The notes below the pieces were generated by a model. It saw nothing but the letters and a program-made list of their open reading frames with translations. It was not told where the DNA came from and did not search any database. Positions 17,465-27,128 of a stretch of 64,000 nucleotides of DNA are shown piece after piece. Each line of letters starts with the position of its first letter. Position 1 is the first letter of the stretch. The position numbers and the translations under genes were made by a program. Source of the stretch: Rhodobacter calidifons (lineage in GTDB: Bacteria > Pseudomonadota > Alphaproteobacteria > Rhodobacterales > Rhodobacteraceae); the NCBI RefSeq assembly GCF_011174775.1, contig NZ_JAANHS010000005.1, positions 1 to 64,000 on the forward strand. The letters are read 5' to 3'.

Positions 17465-17937
17465 ATGCGGGCAAACTCATCGTGGCGGCCATCGTGATCG
17501 TCGCTGCCGTCGCGGGCGCGTTTCTTTGGTACACGGCCGAGCGCGCCTTCTATGAACCCGTGGCCTTCACCCCGGGCGCAGAGATCCGTCTGGTGCCGCT
17601 GACCTCCGACCAGCCCGAGCCGATCCTTGTCGATGCGATCGAGGGGATCGACGCGGCTTCATCGCCCATCAAGTTCCGGGCCTGCTTCACCACGCCCCTG
17701 TCGCTGGCCATGCTGACCGAGACCTACCGCCCCTACGAGGGCGCGGTGCCGCTGGTCGCGCCCTCGAACTTCCCATGTTTCGACGCCATGGCCATCGGCC
17801 GGGCGCTGGAGACCGGCGAGGCGCTGGCCTTCCTGTCCGAGCCCGAGATCCGCCCCGGCGTGGACCGGGTGGTCGCCGTCTTCGGCGACGGCCGCGCCTA
17901 TGCCTGGCAGCAGACCAACAGCAGTCTGAAGGACTGA
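17461..17937 (+). CDS. Small membrane-anchored protein between glyQ and glyS (DUF6446-like)
   Basis: A 158-residue protein starting with GTG at 17461, overlapping glyQ by GTGA. One N-terminal membrane anchor ([18 protein letters not shown]) is followed by a probably periplasmic domain with two cysteines (FRACF, NFPCFD). Rhodobacterales genomes commonly carry such a gene between glyQ and glyS; I believe it is the DUF6446 family, from memory. Its role is unknown, and its constant place may reflect shared transcription only. It ends three bases before glyS. Confidence 0.75.
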   Translation: MNAGKLIVAAIVIVAAVAGAFLWYTAERAFYEPVAFTPGAEIRLVPLTSDQPEPILVDAIEGIDAASSPIKFRACFTTPLSLAMLTETYRPYEGAVPLVAPSNFPCFDAMAIGRALETGEALAFLSEPEIRPGVDRVVAVFGDGRAYAWQQTNSSLKD

Positions 17938-17940
17938 CCC

Positions 17941-20112
17941 ATGCCCGATTTGCTGATCGAACTTTTCTCCGAGGAAATCCCGGCGCGGATGCAGGCCCGC
18001 GCCCGCGAGGACCTGCGGAAACTGGTGACCGACGGTCTGGTCGAGGCCGGGCTGACCTATGCCTCTGCCGGCGCCTTTTCCACGCCGCGGCGGCTGGTCC
18101 TGTCGGTCGAGGGGCTGACGGCGGAAAGCCGACCGCTGCGCGAGGAAAGGAAAGGGCCGTCCACAAGTGCGCCGCAACAGGCGATCGATGGGTTCCTGCG
18201 CTCGACCGGCCTGAGGCTCGACCAGCTGGAACGCCGGGCGGACAGGAAGGGCGAGACCTTCTATGCCGTGATCGAAAAGCCGGGGCGCAAGGCGGGCGAG
18301 ATCGTGGCCGAGGTGCTGGAGACCACGATCCGCACTTTCCCCTGGCCGAAGTCGATGCGCTGGGGCTCGGGCAGCTTGCGTTGGGTGCGGCCGTTGCAGT
18401 CGATCCTCTGCATCCTGTCGGACGAGACCGGCGCGCATGTGGTGCCCGTGTCGGTGGACGGGATCGCGGCGGGCAACACGACCGAGGGCCACCGCTTCAT
18501 GGGGATCGGGCGGTTCACCGTGACGGGCTTCGACGATTATGTGGTGAAGCTGAAGCGCGCGAAAGTGGTGCTGGACAGCGCCGAACGCGAGGCCGCGATC
18601 TGGCAGAGCGCGCACAACCTGGCCTTTGCCGCCGGGATGGAGGTCGTGCCCGACCCCGGCCTTCTGACCGAGGTCGCGGGGCTGGTGGAATGGCCGGTGC
18701 CGCTGATGGGCCGGATCGCTGACGATTTCCTCGACCTGCCGCCCGAGGTGTTGCAGACCTCGATGAAGGAACACCAGAAGTTCTTTTCCGTGAAGAACCC
18801 CCGGACGGGCCGGATCGAGGGCTTCGTGACCGTCGCCAACATCGAGGCGGCGGATGGTGGCGCGGTGATCCTGAAGGGCAACCGGAAGGTGCTGGCCGCC
18901 CGGCTGTCGGACGCGAAATTCTTCTGGGAGAACGATCTGCGCGTCGCCCGCGCCGGGATGGGCGAGTGGGCCGAGGGGCTGAAGGCCGTGACCTTCCACG
19001 CCAAGCTGGGGTCGCAGGCGGAACGGGTGGAGCGGATCGCGGCGCTGGCGCGCGAGATTGCCCCGCTGGTCGGGGCGGATCCCGACGACGCCGAATGGGC
19101 GGCACGGCTGGCGAAGCTGGACCTGCGCTCCGCGATGGTGGGGGAATTCCCGGAGTTGCAGGGCGTGATGGGCCGCTATTATGTGCTGGAGGCTTTGCAG
19201 ACAAACCCCGCCCCGGACTTGATCCGGGAGCCCGCCCCGGACTTGATCCGGGGCCTCGGGGAGGCAAGCGGAGGCCCCGGGTCAAGCCCGGGGCGGGCAT
19301 CCGCGATTGCCGACGCCGCGCGCGACCACTGGCGGCCGAAGGGGGAGAATGACTCCGTTCCCACCGAGCCGGTGTCGGTCGCCGTGGCGCTGGCCGACAG
19401 GATCGACATGCTGACCGGGTTCTGGGCGATTGACGAGAAGCCTACCGGGTCGAAGGACCCGTTTGCGCTGCGGCGGGCGGCGTTGGGGGTGATCCGGTTG
19501 GTGCTGGGGAATGGGGTGAGGGCACCACTGCTTGGCTGGCTGCGCCGGGCCATGGGCAGGCATGTCTCCGATACGCTGGAGGCGGGCCAAGACCTCCTCT
19601 CCTTCTTCCACGACCGCCTCAAGGTCTACCTCAAGGACCAGGGCATCCGGCACGACATCATTGATGCCTGCCTTGCCATGCCGGGGAATGACGACCTGAC
19701 GCTTCTGGTGAAACGGGCCGAGGCGCTGGCGGCGGTGATGAAGACCGAGGACGGGTCGAACCTGATCCAGGGCTTCAAGCGCGCCGCCAACATCCTGGCG
19801 CAGGCCGAGGCGAAGGACGGCGTCGAATATTCCTTCGGTGCGGACCCGAAATTCGCCGAGACCGACGAGGAACGCGCGTTGTTCGCTGCTCTGGACAGGG
19901 CCGAGGCCGAGATCGCCCCCGCGATGCAGGCCGAGGATTTCCCGCGCGCCATGGCCGCGATGGCCGCCCTCCGCGCCCCCATCGACGCCTTCTTCACCGC
20001 CGTCCAGGTGAACAGCGACAACGAGATCATCCGCCGCAACCGGCTGAACCTTCTGCACCGCATCCGGGCCGTCTGTTCCGGTGTGGCGGATCTCGGCCGG
20101 ATCGAGGGCTGA
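17941..20112 (+). CDS. glyS: Glycyl-tRNA synthetase beta subunit, with palindromic-repeat insertion
   Basis: A 723-residue beta subunit, with the N-terminal PDLLIELFSEEIPARMQ, LRWVRPLQSI, and MKEHQKFF motifs and the KDPFALRRAALGVIR region. The beta subunit carries the tRNA-binding and HD-like parts. It is about 34 residues longer than the familiar E. coli protein (689), and this equals the length of an in-frame insertion at about residues 423-453 that is encoded by a GC-rich inverted repeat. The reading frame stays open through it, so the protein is probably functional with a surface loop. Confidence 0.95.
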   Translation: MPDLLIELFSEEIPARMQARAREDLRKLVTDGLVEAGLTYASAGAFSTPRRLVLSVEGLTAESRPLREERKGPSTSAPQQAIDGFLRSTGLRLDQLERRADRKGETFYAVIEKPGRKAGEIVAEVLETTIRTFPWPKSMRWGSGSLRWVRPLQSILCILSDETGAHVVPVSVDGIAAGNTTEGHRFMGIGRFTVTGFDDYVVKLKRAKVVLDSAEREAAIWQSAHNLAFAAGMEVVPDPGLLTEVAGLVEWPVPLMGRIADDFLDLPPEVLQTSMKEHQKFFSVKNPRTGRIEGFVTVANIEAADGGAVILKGNRKVLAARLSDAKFFWENDLRVARAGMGEWAEGLKAVTFHAKLGSQAERVERIAALAREIAPLVGADPDDAEWAARLAKLDLRSAMVGEFPELQGVMGRYYVLEALQTNPAPDLIREPAPDLIRGLGEASGGPGSSPGRASAIADAARDHWRPKGENDSVPTEPVSVAVALADRIDMLTGFWAIDEKPTGSKDPFALRRAALGVIRLVLGNGVRAPLLGWLRRAMGRHVSDTLEAGQDLLSFFHDRLKVYLKDQGIRHDIIDACLAMPGNDDLTLLVKRAEALAAVMKTEDGSNLIQGFKRAANILAQAEAKDGVEYSFGADPKFAETDEERALFAALDRAEAEIAPAMQAEDFPRAMAAMAALRAPIDAFFTAVQVNSDNEIIRRNRLNLLHRIRAVCSGVADLGRIEG
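19208..19299 (+). repeat. GC-rich palindromic element inserted in frame within glyS
   Basis: Two arms of about 28 bases (19230-19257 and 19271-19298) are reverse complements with two mismatches, each itself containing a smaller palindrome around CCCCGGACTTGATCCGGGG. A partial extra copy lies at 19208-19229. It encodes repeats of PAPDLIR and GSSPGRA. Another copy follows glyS. Confidence 0.85.
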
Positions 20113-20115
20113 CCC

Positions 20116-20148
20116 CGCGCCCCGGACTTGATCCGGGGCGGGTTTTCG
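20116..20148 (+). terminator. Hairpin from the same GC-rich palindrome after glyS, probable terminator
   Basis: CGCCCCGGA and TCCGGGGCG pair across CTTGA and are followed by GGTTTT, four bases after the glyS stop. It is the same palindromic sequence as inside glyS. Confidence 0.6.
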
Positions 20149-20238
20149 CGGCGCCCGAAGATTCGTCACAGTGCTGACATGTCACGCTTGCGCGACGGGT
20201 CTTTCGGCGTATGTTGCATCTGAACATCGGGTGCCGCA

Positions 20239-22794
20239 GTGCAGAAACACGATCCCATTGCTGAATTCGCCCGGATCACGCCCTCGGCGCAGATCGCGAC
20301 GGCGACGCATGGCTGGCGGGCGAAATGCCTGCAACGGCTGGTGCGGCTGGACCTGCCGGTGCCGAAATCGGTCGCCCTGCCGGCCTCGACCGTGCGGGCG
20401 ATTGCGGCGGGGCACGGGGTGGAGGTGCAGGGCATCCTCGACCATTTCGGCGACGGGCCGCTCATCAGCGTGCGGCCAAGCCCGGCAAACCCGGACTGGG
20501 GCGGTCCTGCGACGATCCTGAACATCGGGATGAACGCGAAACGCCATGCCCGCCTGGCCGAAACCCATGGCGAGGCGGCGGCGGATGCGCTCTACCTGCG
20601 CTTTGTGCAGGCCTATGCGATCCATGTCGCGCGGCTGGATCCCGACGTGTTCGACGGGCTGAAGCCGGGACCCGGCGCGCTGAAGGAGGCGCTGCGCGAC
20701 TACGAGGTCGAGACCGACGAACCCTTCCCGCAGGACCCCGCGCGGCAGCTGGCCGAGGTCCTGCGCTCGATGGCGCGGGCCTGGGAGGGCACCTCGGCGC
20801 GCCTTCTCCGCCAGGCCAAGGGCGCGCCGGACGAGGCGGCGCTGGGTCTTGTCGTGCAGGAAATGGCGCAGGGCATCGGGCAGGGGATCAGCGGATCGGG
20901 GGTGATCCAGTTCGTCGATCCGGTCACCGGCCAGCCGCAGATCACCGGGCGCTATCTGGGCCAGAGCCAGGGCCGCGACGCGCTGAAGACGACCGAAGCA
21001 CTCTATCTGACCCACGACCCGCGCGGCCCCTCGCTGGAGGATGTCGCGCCCGATCTCTTCGCGACGCTCGTCGAATACGGCGCCACCTGCCGCACCCGCC
21101 TGCGCGAGGAGATGCAGATCGAGTTCACCATCGAGGACGGACGGCTTGCGGTGCTGGATGCGGTGAAGGTGCCGCGCTCGGCCCGGGCGGGGCTGCGGAT
21201 TGCCGTCGCGCTGGCCGAGGACGGGATCATCCCGAAGGATGAGGCTGTGCTGCGGGTCGAACCGCGTGCGCTGTCGGAGCTTCTGCACCACCAGGTCGAT
21301 CCGCGCGGACCGCGCGACGTGATCGCCAGGGGCATCGCCGCCTCGCCGGGGGCGGCGACGGGGATTCTGGTGTTCTCCTCGGCGGCGGCGCAGGCGGCGG
21401 CGGCGCGCGGCGAGGCCTGCATTCTGGTCCGCCGCGAAACCGCGCCCGAGGACATCCGCGGCATGCATTCGGCAGCGGCGGTGCTTACCGAACGCGGGGG
21501 CATGACCAGCCATGCAGCGGTGATCGCGCGCGGGCTGGGGCTGCCCTGTGTGGTTGGGGCCTCGGACCTGCGGCTTGACGCGCGCGACCGCAAGCTGACC
21601 GCACCGGACGGGCGGGTCTTCCGCGAAGGCGACGTGGTGACGCTGGACGGATCAAAGGGCGAGGCGCTGGCGGGTGCGGCCGAAATGCTGCCCCCGGCGC
21701 TGGACGACAGTTTCCGCAGGCTTCTCGCCTGGGCCGACGAGGTGCGCGACATCGGCGTCAGGGCCAATGCCGACACGCCTGCGGATGCCGAGACCGCCCG
21801 CAAGTTCGAGGCCGAGGGCATCGGCCTCTGCCGCACCGAACACATGTTCTTCGACGAGGACCGCCTTGTCGTCATGCGTGAGATGATCTTTGCCGATGCG
21901 CCGGGCGACCGGGCGGCGGCGTTGGCCCGGCTGTTGCCGATGCAGCGGGCGGACTTCGTGCAGCTCTTTGAAATCATGCAGGGACTGCCGGTCTGCATCC
22001 GCCTGTTCGACCCGCCCCTGCACGAATTCCTGCCTCAGACCCGCGAAGGTCTGCGCGAACTGGCCGAGGCGCTGGACCGGCCGCTCTCCGAAGTCACCCG
22101 CCGCGCCGAGGCGCTGACCGAGGTCAATCCGATGCTGGGGATGCGCGGCGTCCGGCTGGGGGTGGTGCTGCCGGAAATCTATGACATGCAGGCCCAGGCG
22201 ATCTTCGAGGCGACGCTCGAATCCGCCCGCCGCGGCGCCCCCGTGGTGCCCGAGATCATGATCCCCCTCGTCAGCGCCCGGCGCGAGGTGGAGCTGGTCA
22301 AGACCCGCATCGACGCGCTGGCCGCCATGGTGCGCACCAGGGCCGGCGCGGGCTTCGACTACAAGCTGGGCGTGATGGTGGAAACGCCCCGCGCGGCGCT
22401 GCGGGCCGGAGAGATCGCCCAGCACGCGGCCTTCCTGTCCTTTGGCACCAATGACCTGACGCAGATGACCTACGGCCTGTCGCGCGACGACGCGGGGCGC
22501 TTCATGAACACCTATGTCCGGCAGGGCGTCTTTCCCGAGGACCCGTTCCACATGCTGGACGTGGACGGGGTGGGCGAACTGCTGCTGATCGGGGCCGAAC
22601 GCGGCCGCAGGACGCGGAAAGACCTCACACTTTCCATCTGCGGCGAGCATGGCGGCAACCCGGAATCCATCGACTTCTGCCGCCGCGCCGGCTTCGACTA
22701 TGTGTCCTGCTCGCCCTATCGGGTGCCGATGGCGCGGCTTGCGGCGGCGCACCTGGCGCTGCTCGATCGGAAAAAACCGTTTAGAAACAATTAA
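20239..22794 (+). CDS. Pyruvate phosphate dikinase-like PEP-utilising protein
   Basis: An 851-residue protein starting with GTG. The swivelling phosphohistidine domain is intact (GGMTSHAAVIARG, His near 425), as is the C-terminal PEP/pyruvate barrel (RTEHMFF, the long SCSPYRVPMARL end, and CGEHGGN with the general-acid Cys near 801). The N-terminal ATP-binding region is unlike normal PPDK: the GGKGANL start is absent and the usual VRSGA...MPGMMDT segment reads VRPSPANPDWGG. It may transfer phosphate from a different donor or be regulatory. It sits alone after glyS. Confidence 0.75.
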   Translation: MQKHDPIAEFARITPSAQIATATHGWRAKCLQRLVRLDLPVPKSVALPASTVRAIAAGHGVEVQGILDHFGDGPLISVRPSPANPDWGGPATILNIGMNAKRHARLAETHGEAAADALYLRFVQAYAIHVARLDPDVFDGLKPGPGALKEALRDYEVETDEPFPQDPARQLAEVLRSMARAWEGTSARLLRQAKGAPDEAALGLVVQEMAQGIGQGISGSGVIQFVDPVTGQPQITGRYLGQSQGRDALKTTEALYLTHDPRGPSLEDVAPDLFATLVEYGATCRTRLREEMQIEFTIEDGRLAVLDAVKVPRSARAGLRIAVALAEDGIIPKDEAVLRVEPRALSELLHHQVDPRGPRDVIARGIAASPGAATGILVFSSAAAQAAAARGEACILVRRETAPEDIRGMHSAAAVLTERGGMTSHAAVIARGLGLPCVVGASDLRLDARDRKLTAPDGRVFREGDVVTLDGSKGEALAGAAEMLPPALDDSFRRLLAWADEVRDIGVRANADTPADAETARKFEAEGIGLCRTEHMFFDEDRLVVMREMIFADAPGDRAAALARLLPMQRADFVQLFEIMQGLPVCIRLFDPPLHEFLPQTREGLRELAEALDRPLSEVTRRAEALTEVNPMLGMRGVRLGVVLPEIYDMQAQAIFEATLESARRGAPVVPEIMIPLVSARREVELVKTRIDALAAMVRTRAGAGFDYKLGVMVETPRAALRAGEIAQHAAFLSFGTNDLTQMTYGLSRDDAGRFMNTYVRQGVFPEDPFHMLDVDGVGELLLIGAERGRRTRKDLTLSICGEHGGNPESIDFCRRAGFDYVSCSPYRVPMARLAAAHLALLDRKKPFRNN

Positions 22795-22844
22795 TTGTAA
22801 CGAAATCTTCAGGGTTTTCGGCGGTATTTCGCTTATGCAGCATT

Positions 22845-22861
22845 GATTTGCGTTGCAAATC
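22845..22861. promoter_or_regulatory. Perfect inverted repeat upstream of the SleB-type hydrolase gene
   Basis: GATTTGC-GTT-GCAAATC lies in an unusually AT-rich stretch (22785-22865), about 100 bases before the start. It could be an operator near a promoter. No regulator is identified. Confidence 0.35.
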
Positions 22862-22960
22862 TGCAACAGCGGTGGACCCCGGCCGCCGGTTCGCCTAACT
22901 GCCCCGCTGCTTGTCAAGGCGGGGAAACTTCCGCCGGGAAACCAAAGACGGAAGAGCAGA

Positions 22961-23584
22961 ATGAAACGCATCATCGCGACGCTGACGCTGGCCCTTGGCC
23001 TGGCGGGAGGCTCGGCCATGGCGGAATCGGGCTGGAAATCCAGTCTTTTCGGCCTGGCGCCGACCGCGGCCGCCTACAGCACCGAGCTGAAGCGGCTGCC
23101 GCCGCCGGATCTGGACGCGCCTTTGCCGGCCCATGCCCTGACCGAGGGCATCACCGAGGACTGGCTGATGTCACGGCCCGAGCCTGAAGGCGATGCCGAA
23201 TGGCAATGCCTGACCGAGGCGCTGTATTTCGAGGCCCGGGGTGAAAGCCTGGAAGGGCAGATCGCCGTGGCCGAGGTGATTCTGAACCGGGTGGAGAGCC
23301 CGCTTTATCCCCGCACGGTCTGCGGCGTGGTCAGGCAGCGGGTCGGGGGCTCGTGCCAGTTCTCCTATGTCTGCAACGGCAGGACCCGGATGCGCGAACC
23401 GGCGGCGGCCGATCTGGCCGGGCGCATCGCCCGTGCCATGCTGGACGGGGCGCCGCGCCTTCTGACCGAGGGCGCCACGCATTTCCATGGCCGGGGCGTG
23501 AAACCCGATTGGTCCAGGCGCTTTCCGCGCACCGCGGCCATCGGGGCGCATGTCTTCTACCGCCAGCCCGGTTCGCGCGGGTGA
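22961..23584 (+). CDS. Exported cell wall hydrolase, SleB family
   Basis: A 207-residue protein with a signal peptide (cleavage near AMA-E) and a C-terminal SleB/hydrolase-2 domain from about residue 75: CLTEALYFEARGE with the catalytic glutamate, AVAEVILNRV, CQFSYVC and ATHFH. Family members cleave the glycan of peptidoglycan. ATG 22961 has GGAAGAG upstream; a longer in-frame start would mask the signal peptide. In non-sporulating alphaproteobacteria the role is wall remodelling (inference). Confidence 0.88.
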   Translation: MKRIIATLTLALGLAGGSAMAESGWKSSLFGLAPTAAAYSTELKRLPPPDLDAPLPAHALTEGITEDWLMSRPEPEGDAEWQCLTEALYFEARGESLEGQIAVAEVILNRVESPLYPRTVCGVVRQRVGGSCQFSYVCNGRTRMREPAAADLAGRIARAMLDGAPRLLTEGATHFHGRGVKPDWSRRFPRTAAIGAHVFYRQPGSRG

Positions 23585-23671
23585 TGTCGCCAATCGCGGT
23601 TTCTCCGACGCCTTCCCGCTTGGCCCGCGCGCAGCCCGTGGTATGACGGGCCGAACGGCGGAGGTGCCCCG

Positions 23672-24574
23672 ATGAGCGACATAGAACTGGCTTTCGCCCA
23701 TCCCGAGGATCGGGCCGAGGCATCCGCCGGGGCCGCCCCACGCGACCGGATCAGCTTGCGCGACCATGTGGTCGAGGCCGAGATCGGCGCCTTCCAGAAG
23801 GAACGCGGCCACAAGCAGCGCCTGCGTTTCAACGTGGTGGTCGAGGTGCGCCCGGTGACCGAGCCGCTGGAGGATGACGTGGACCGCATCCTGTCCTACG
23901 ACCGGATCACCGAAGCCATCGCGGCGGAACTGGCGGCCGAGCGGTTGAACCTGCTGGAAACGCTGGCCGAGCGGGTGGCAGAACGCATCCTGTCCGAACC
24001 CGCCGCGATGCGTGTCTTCATCCGCATCGAAAAGCTGGACATCGGCCCCTATGCGCTTGGGGTGGAAATCGCCCGCTCGCGTGCCGAACGCCCCGTGCAG
24101 CGGGCGGGGCTGGAGGGGATGGAGGCGGTGCATCCCCTGGTCGTCTTCCTGGACAATGCCACGATCCGCGCGCCGGACCTGTCGGCGCGTCTGGACAGGT
24201 TGCAGGCCGAGGGGTTGCCGATGATCCTGACCGTGGGTCTGCCCGACCTGCCGCGTCCCCTGACCGGGCACAAGCCGACCCAGCGCCGGGTCGATCTTCT
24301 GGCCATCGAGCAGAACGCCTGGACCCTGGCCGCCCGCGATCCGCGCTGCGTGGTGGTGGCGACGCGGACCGAGATCGACTGGGCGATGAAGCGCGGGCAA
24401 TCGGTGGTCTGGGCGCCGTCGAAACTGGTGCTCGACGCGGTGGACGGGCCGAAGGGCACCGATCCGGTGGGCCTGGCGCTCTGGCTGGCGGAAACCATGT
24501 CCGCCGCGGCGATGGTCGTTCACGGCGAAGTTGCAGTTCCGGCAGGAAGCCGCGTTCCGGTAAGGCGCGTCTGA
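23672..24574 (+). CDS. folB: Dihydroneopterin aldolase with C-terminal extension
   Basis: A 300-residue protein. Residues about 25-140 form a FolB domain (RISLRDHVVEAEIGAFQKER, the middle YDRI segment, LLETLAERVAERIL and RIEKLDI), which converts dihydroneopterin to hydroxymethyl-dihydropterin. Typical FolB is about 120 residues, so the last 160 residues are an added domain, hydrophobic in part (VHPLVVFLDNATIRAP) and without a motif I know. A GGAGGT site precedes ATG 23672. folP follows 46 bases later. Confidence 0.85.
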   Translation: MSDIELAFAHPEDRAEASAGAAPRDRISLRDHVVEAEIGAFQKERGHKQRLRFNVVVEVRPVTEPLEDDVDRILSYDRITEAIAAELAAERLNLLETLAERVAERILSEPAAMRVFIRIEKLDIGPYALGVEIARSRAERPVQRAGLEGMEAVHPLVVFLDNATIRAPDLSARLDRLQAEGLPMILTVGLPDLPRPLTGHKPTQRRVDLLAIEQNAWTLAARDPRCVVVATRTEIDWAMKRGQSVVWAPSKLVLDAVDGPKGTDPVGLALWLAETMSAAAMVVHGEVAVPAGSRVPVRRV

Positions 24575-24620
24575 CGCTTCCCCCTTGAAATGCCCGTTTT
24601 CTTCGGTCACTCCGAAGGCC

Positions 24621-25640
24621 ATGGAGTATTTCCGTCCCATTGCGATGACCGACGCGGCCCGTCCGGCCGGGGCCTTTGTCCTTGCCGGGGGCTGGTGCTG
24701 GTTCGACCGGGTCGAGGTCCTGTCCCGGGCGGCGCGCGGGCGGCTCATCCCGGCATCAAAGGTGCCTCCGGCGGTCCTGCACCGCCTGACCGCCCCGCGC
24801 CCCGCCTTCGCCGGGCTGACGCTGGACCGCCCGCGCCTGATGGGCATCCTGAACGTGACGCCGGACAGTTTCTCGGACGGGGGCCGCTTTCTGGCGCCCG
24901 AGGCGGCGCAGGCGCAGGCCGAGGCCATGGCGGGCGGGGCCGAGATCATCGACGTGGGCGGCGAAAGCACCCGGCCCGGCGCGCTGGAGGTGCCGCAGGA
25001 CGCAGAGATCGCCCGCACCGTCCCGGTGATCCGCGCCCTGCGCGCGGGCGGGCTGACCATGCCGATCAGCATCGACACCCGCAAGTCCGGGGTGGCTGCG
25101 GCGGCTCTGGAGGCCGGAGCGACCATCGTCAACGACGTTTCGGCCTTCGACTTCGACCCGCTGCTCGGGCCGCTGGTGGCACGGACGGGGGTTCCGGTCG
25201 TGCTGATGCATGCGCAGGGCGTGCCGGCCTCGATGCAGGACGATCCGCGCTATGACGACGTGCTTCTGGATGTCTACGACGCGCTGGCCCAAAGGCTGGC
25301 GCGGGCCGAGGCGCTGGGGATCGGCCGCGACCGGATCGTGCTGGACCCCGGCATCGGCTTCGGCAAGACCCTGGCGCACAACCTGGCGCTTCTGCGCGGG
25401 TTGTCGCTGTTTCATGCCCTGGGCTGCCCCTTGCTGCTGGGCACCTCAAGGAAACGCTTCATCGGCAGCATCGGACGGGCCGAGGCGCCCGAGACGCGCG
25501 CGCCCGGCTCCATCGCCACCGCGCTGGCCGGGGTGGCGCAGGGGGTGCAGATCACCCGTGTGCATGACGTGGCCGAGACGCGGCAGGCGCTGCGGCTGTG
25601 GCAATCCCTGAACACCGACCATCTGGAGGGCGAGGCATGA
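24621..25640 (+). CDS. folP: Dihydropteroate synthase
   Basis: A 339-residue TIM-barrel enzyme joining p-aminobenzoate to hydroxymethyl-dihydropterin diphosphate. Motifs: [52 protein letters not shown] and GTSRKRF. It has about 60 extra N-terminal residues before the first motif, usual in this group. ATG 24621 is chosen as the first plausible start; an ATG at 24585 is also in frame. The stop overlaps glmM by ATGA, so folB, folP and glmM probably form an operon. Confidence 0.95.
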   Translation: MEYFRPIAMTDAARPAGAFVLAGGWCWFDRVEVLSRAARGRLIPASKVPPAVLHRLTAPRPAFAGLTLDRPRLMGILNVTPDSFSDGGRFLAPEAAQAQAEAMAGGAEIIDVGGESTRPGALEVPQDAEIARTVPVIRALRAGGLTMPISIDTRKSGVAAAALEAGATIVNDVSAFDFDPLLGPLVARTGVPVVLMHAQGVPASMQDDPRYDDVLLDVYDALAQRLARAEALGIGRDRIVLDPGIGFGKTLAHNLALLRGLSLFHALGCPLLLGTSRKRFIGSIGRAEAPETRAPGSIATALAGVAQGVQITRVHDVAETRQALRLWQSLNTDHLEGEA

Positions 25641-26980
25641 CCCGCAAGCTGTTTGGCACCGATGGCGTCCGCGGGCGCGCGAACAGCTGGCCAATGACGG
25701 CCGAGCTTGCGCTTCGGCTGGGCGCGGCGGCGGGGCGGTATTTCCGCCGTGACGGCTCGGGCGCGCACCGGGTGGTGATCGGCAAGGACACGCGGCTGTC
25801 GGGCTACATGCTGGAAAACGCGCTGACCGCGGGGTTCTGTTCGACGGGGATGAACGTGCTGCTGCTCGGCCCGGTGCCGACGCCGGCGGTGGGCTATCTG
25901 ACCCGGTCGATGCGGGCGGATGTGGGCGTGATGATCTCGGCCAGCCACAACCCGCACCAGGACAACGGGATCAAGTTCTTCGGCCCGGACGGGTTCAAGC
26001 TGTCGGATGCCGCCGAGGCCGCGATCGAGGCGCTGGTCGAGGGCGAGATCCAGCCGGCCCGGCCCGAGAACATCGGGCGCGCGAAGCGGATCGAGGACGG
26101 GCGCGGGCGCTATCAGGAATTCGTCAAGACCTCCTTCCCCACCGGCCTGCGGCTGGACGGGCTGAAGGTGGTGATCGACTGCGCCAACGGGGCCGCCTAC
26201 CGCGCCGCGCCCGAGGTGCTGTGGGAACTGGGCGCCGAGGTGATCCCGGTGGGGGTCTCGCCGAACGGGACCAACATCAACGACCGCTGCGGCTCGACCC
26301 ATACCGATACGGCGGCCGAGGCGGTGGTCGCGCATGGGGCGCATGTGGGCCTGGCGCTCGATGGCGATGCCGACCGGATCATGATCCTGGACGAGAAAGG
26401 CCGCGTGGCGGACGGCGACCAGATCATGGCGCTGCTGGCCGCGCGCTGGGCCGAGGAGGGGCGGCTTCAGGGCGGCGCGCTGGTGGCCACGGTGATGTCC
26501 AACCTCGGGCTGGAGCGGTTCCTGGCCGCGCGCGGCCTGCGGCTGGAGCGCACGGCGGTCGGCGACCGCTATGTCGTCGAACGAATGCGCGAGGGCGGCT
26601 TCAACCTGGGGGGCGAGCAGTCGGGGCATATCGTGATGACCGATTACGCCACGACCGGCGACGGGCTGGTGGCAGGGCTGCAATTCCTGGCCGAGATGGT
26701 CCGGACCGGGCGGCCCGCCTCCGAACTGACCCGCAGCTTCGAGACGGTTCCGCAGCTGCTGAAGAACGTCCGGTTCACGGCCGGGGCGCGGCCGCTGGAG
26801 GTCGCTTCGGTCCAGGCGGTGATCCGGGCGTCCGAAGCGCGGATCGAAGGGCGGGGGCGCATCCTGATCCGCAAGTCGGGGACCGAGCCGCTGATCCGGG
26901 TGATGGCGGAATGCGAGGACGAGGCCTTGCTTGCGGCGGTGGTGGACGACATCGTCGGCGCGGTGGAAGCCGCGGTCTGA
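25637..26980 (+). CDS. glmM: Phosphoglucosamine mutase
   Basis: A 447-residue enzyme that converts glucosamine-6-phosphate to glucosamine-1-phosphate for UDP-GlcNAc synthesis. Present are the N-terminal [13 protein letters not shown], the phosphoserine loop [14 protein letters not shown] (Ser near 103), the metal loop DGDADR and the C-terminal [12 protein letters not shown]. It is coupled to folP by an ATGA overlap, a common arrangement in bacteria. Confidence 0.97.
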   Translation: MTRKLFGTDGVRGRANSWPMTAELALRLGAAAGRYFRRDGSGAHRVVIGKDTRLSGYMLENALTAGFCSTGMNVLLLGPVPTPAVGYLTRSMRADVGVMISASHNPHQDNGIKFFGPDGFKLSDAAEAAIEALVEGEIQPARPENIGRAKRIEDGRGRYQEFVKTSFPTGLRLDGLKVVIDCANGAAYRAAPEVLWELGAEVIPVGVSPNGTNINDRCGSTHTDTAAEAVVAHGAHVGLALDGDADRIMILDEKGRVADGDQIMALLAARWAEEGRLQGGALVATVMSNLGLERFLAARGLRLERTAVGDRYVVERMREGGFNLGGEQSGHIVMTDYATTGDGLVAGLQFLAEMVRTGRPASELTRSFETVPQLLKNVRFTAGARPLEVASVQAVIRASEARIEGRGRILIRKSGTEPLIRVMAECEDEALLAAVVDDIVGAVEAAV

Positions 26981-27048
26981 ACCGGCGTTCCGGGCGAGCC
27001 TTGCATTGCCCTTCGGCCCGGCCCCGCGTCGCGGGCGAAACCGGCTGG

Positions 27049-27078
27049 CCTCCTCGTGCGACTTCGTCTTCTCGTCGG
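27049..27078 (+). repeat. Dispersed 3'-end repeat, copy 3 (one arm)
   Basis: CCTCCTCGTGCGACTTCG followed by TCTTCTCGTCG closely matches the left arm of copy 2. The second arm is not clear. It lies 68 bases after glmM, between convergent genes. Confidence 0.5.
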
Positions 27079-27128
27079 CCGGCAGGCCTGCCTTGGCCCC
27101 GCACCCCGCCGCCCCGCCGCCCGCCCGC

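Noticed and set aside
19208-19299. A frameshift or sequencing error in glyS
   Set aside because: The frame stays open, flanking motifs are in register and the repeat recurs after the gene, so it is a true insertion.
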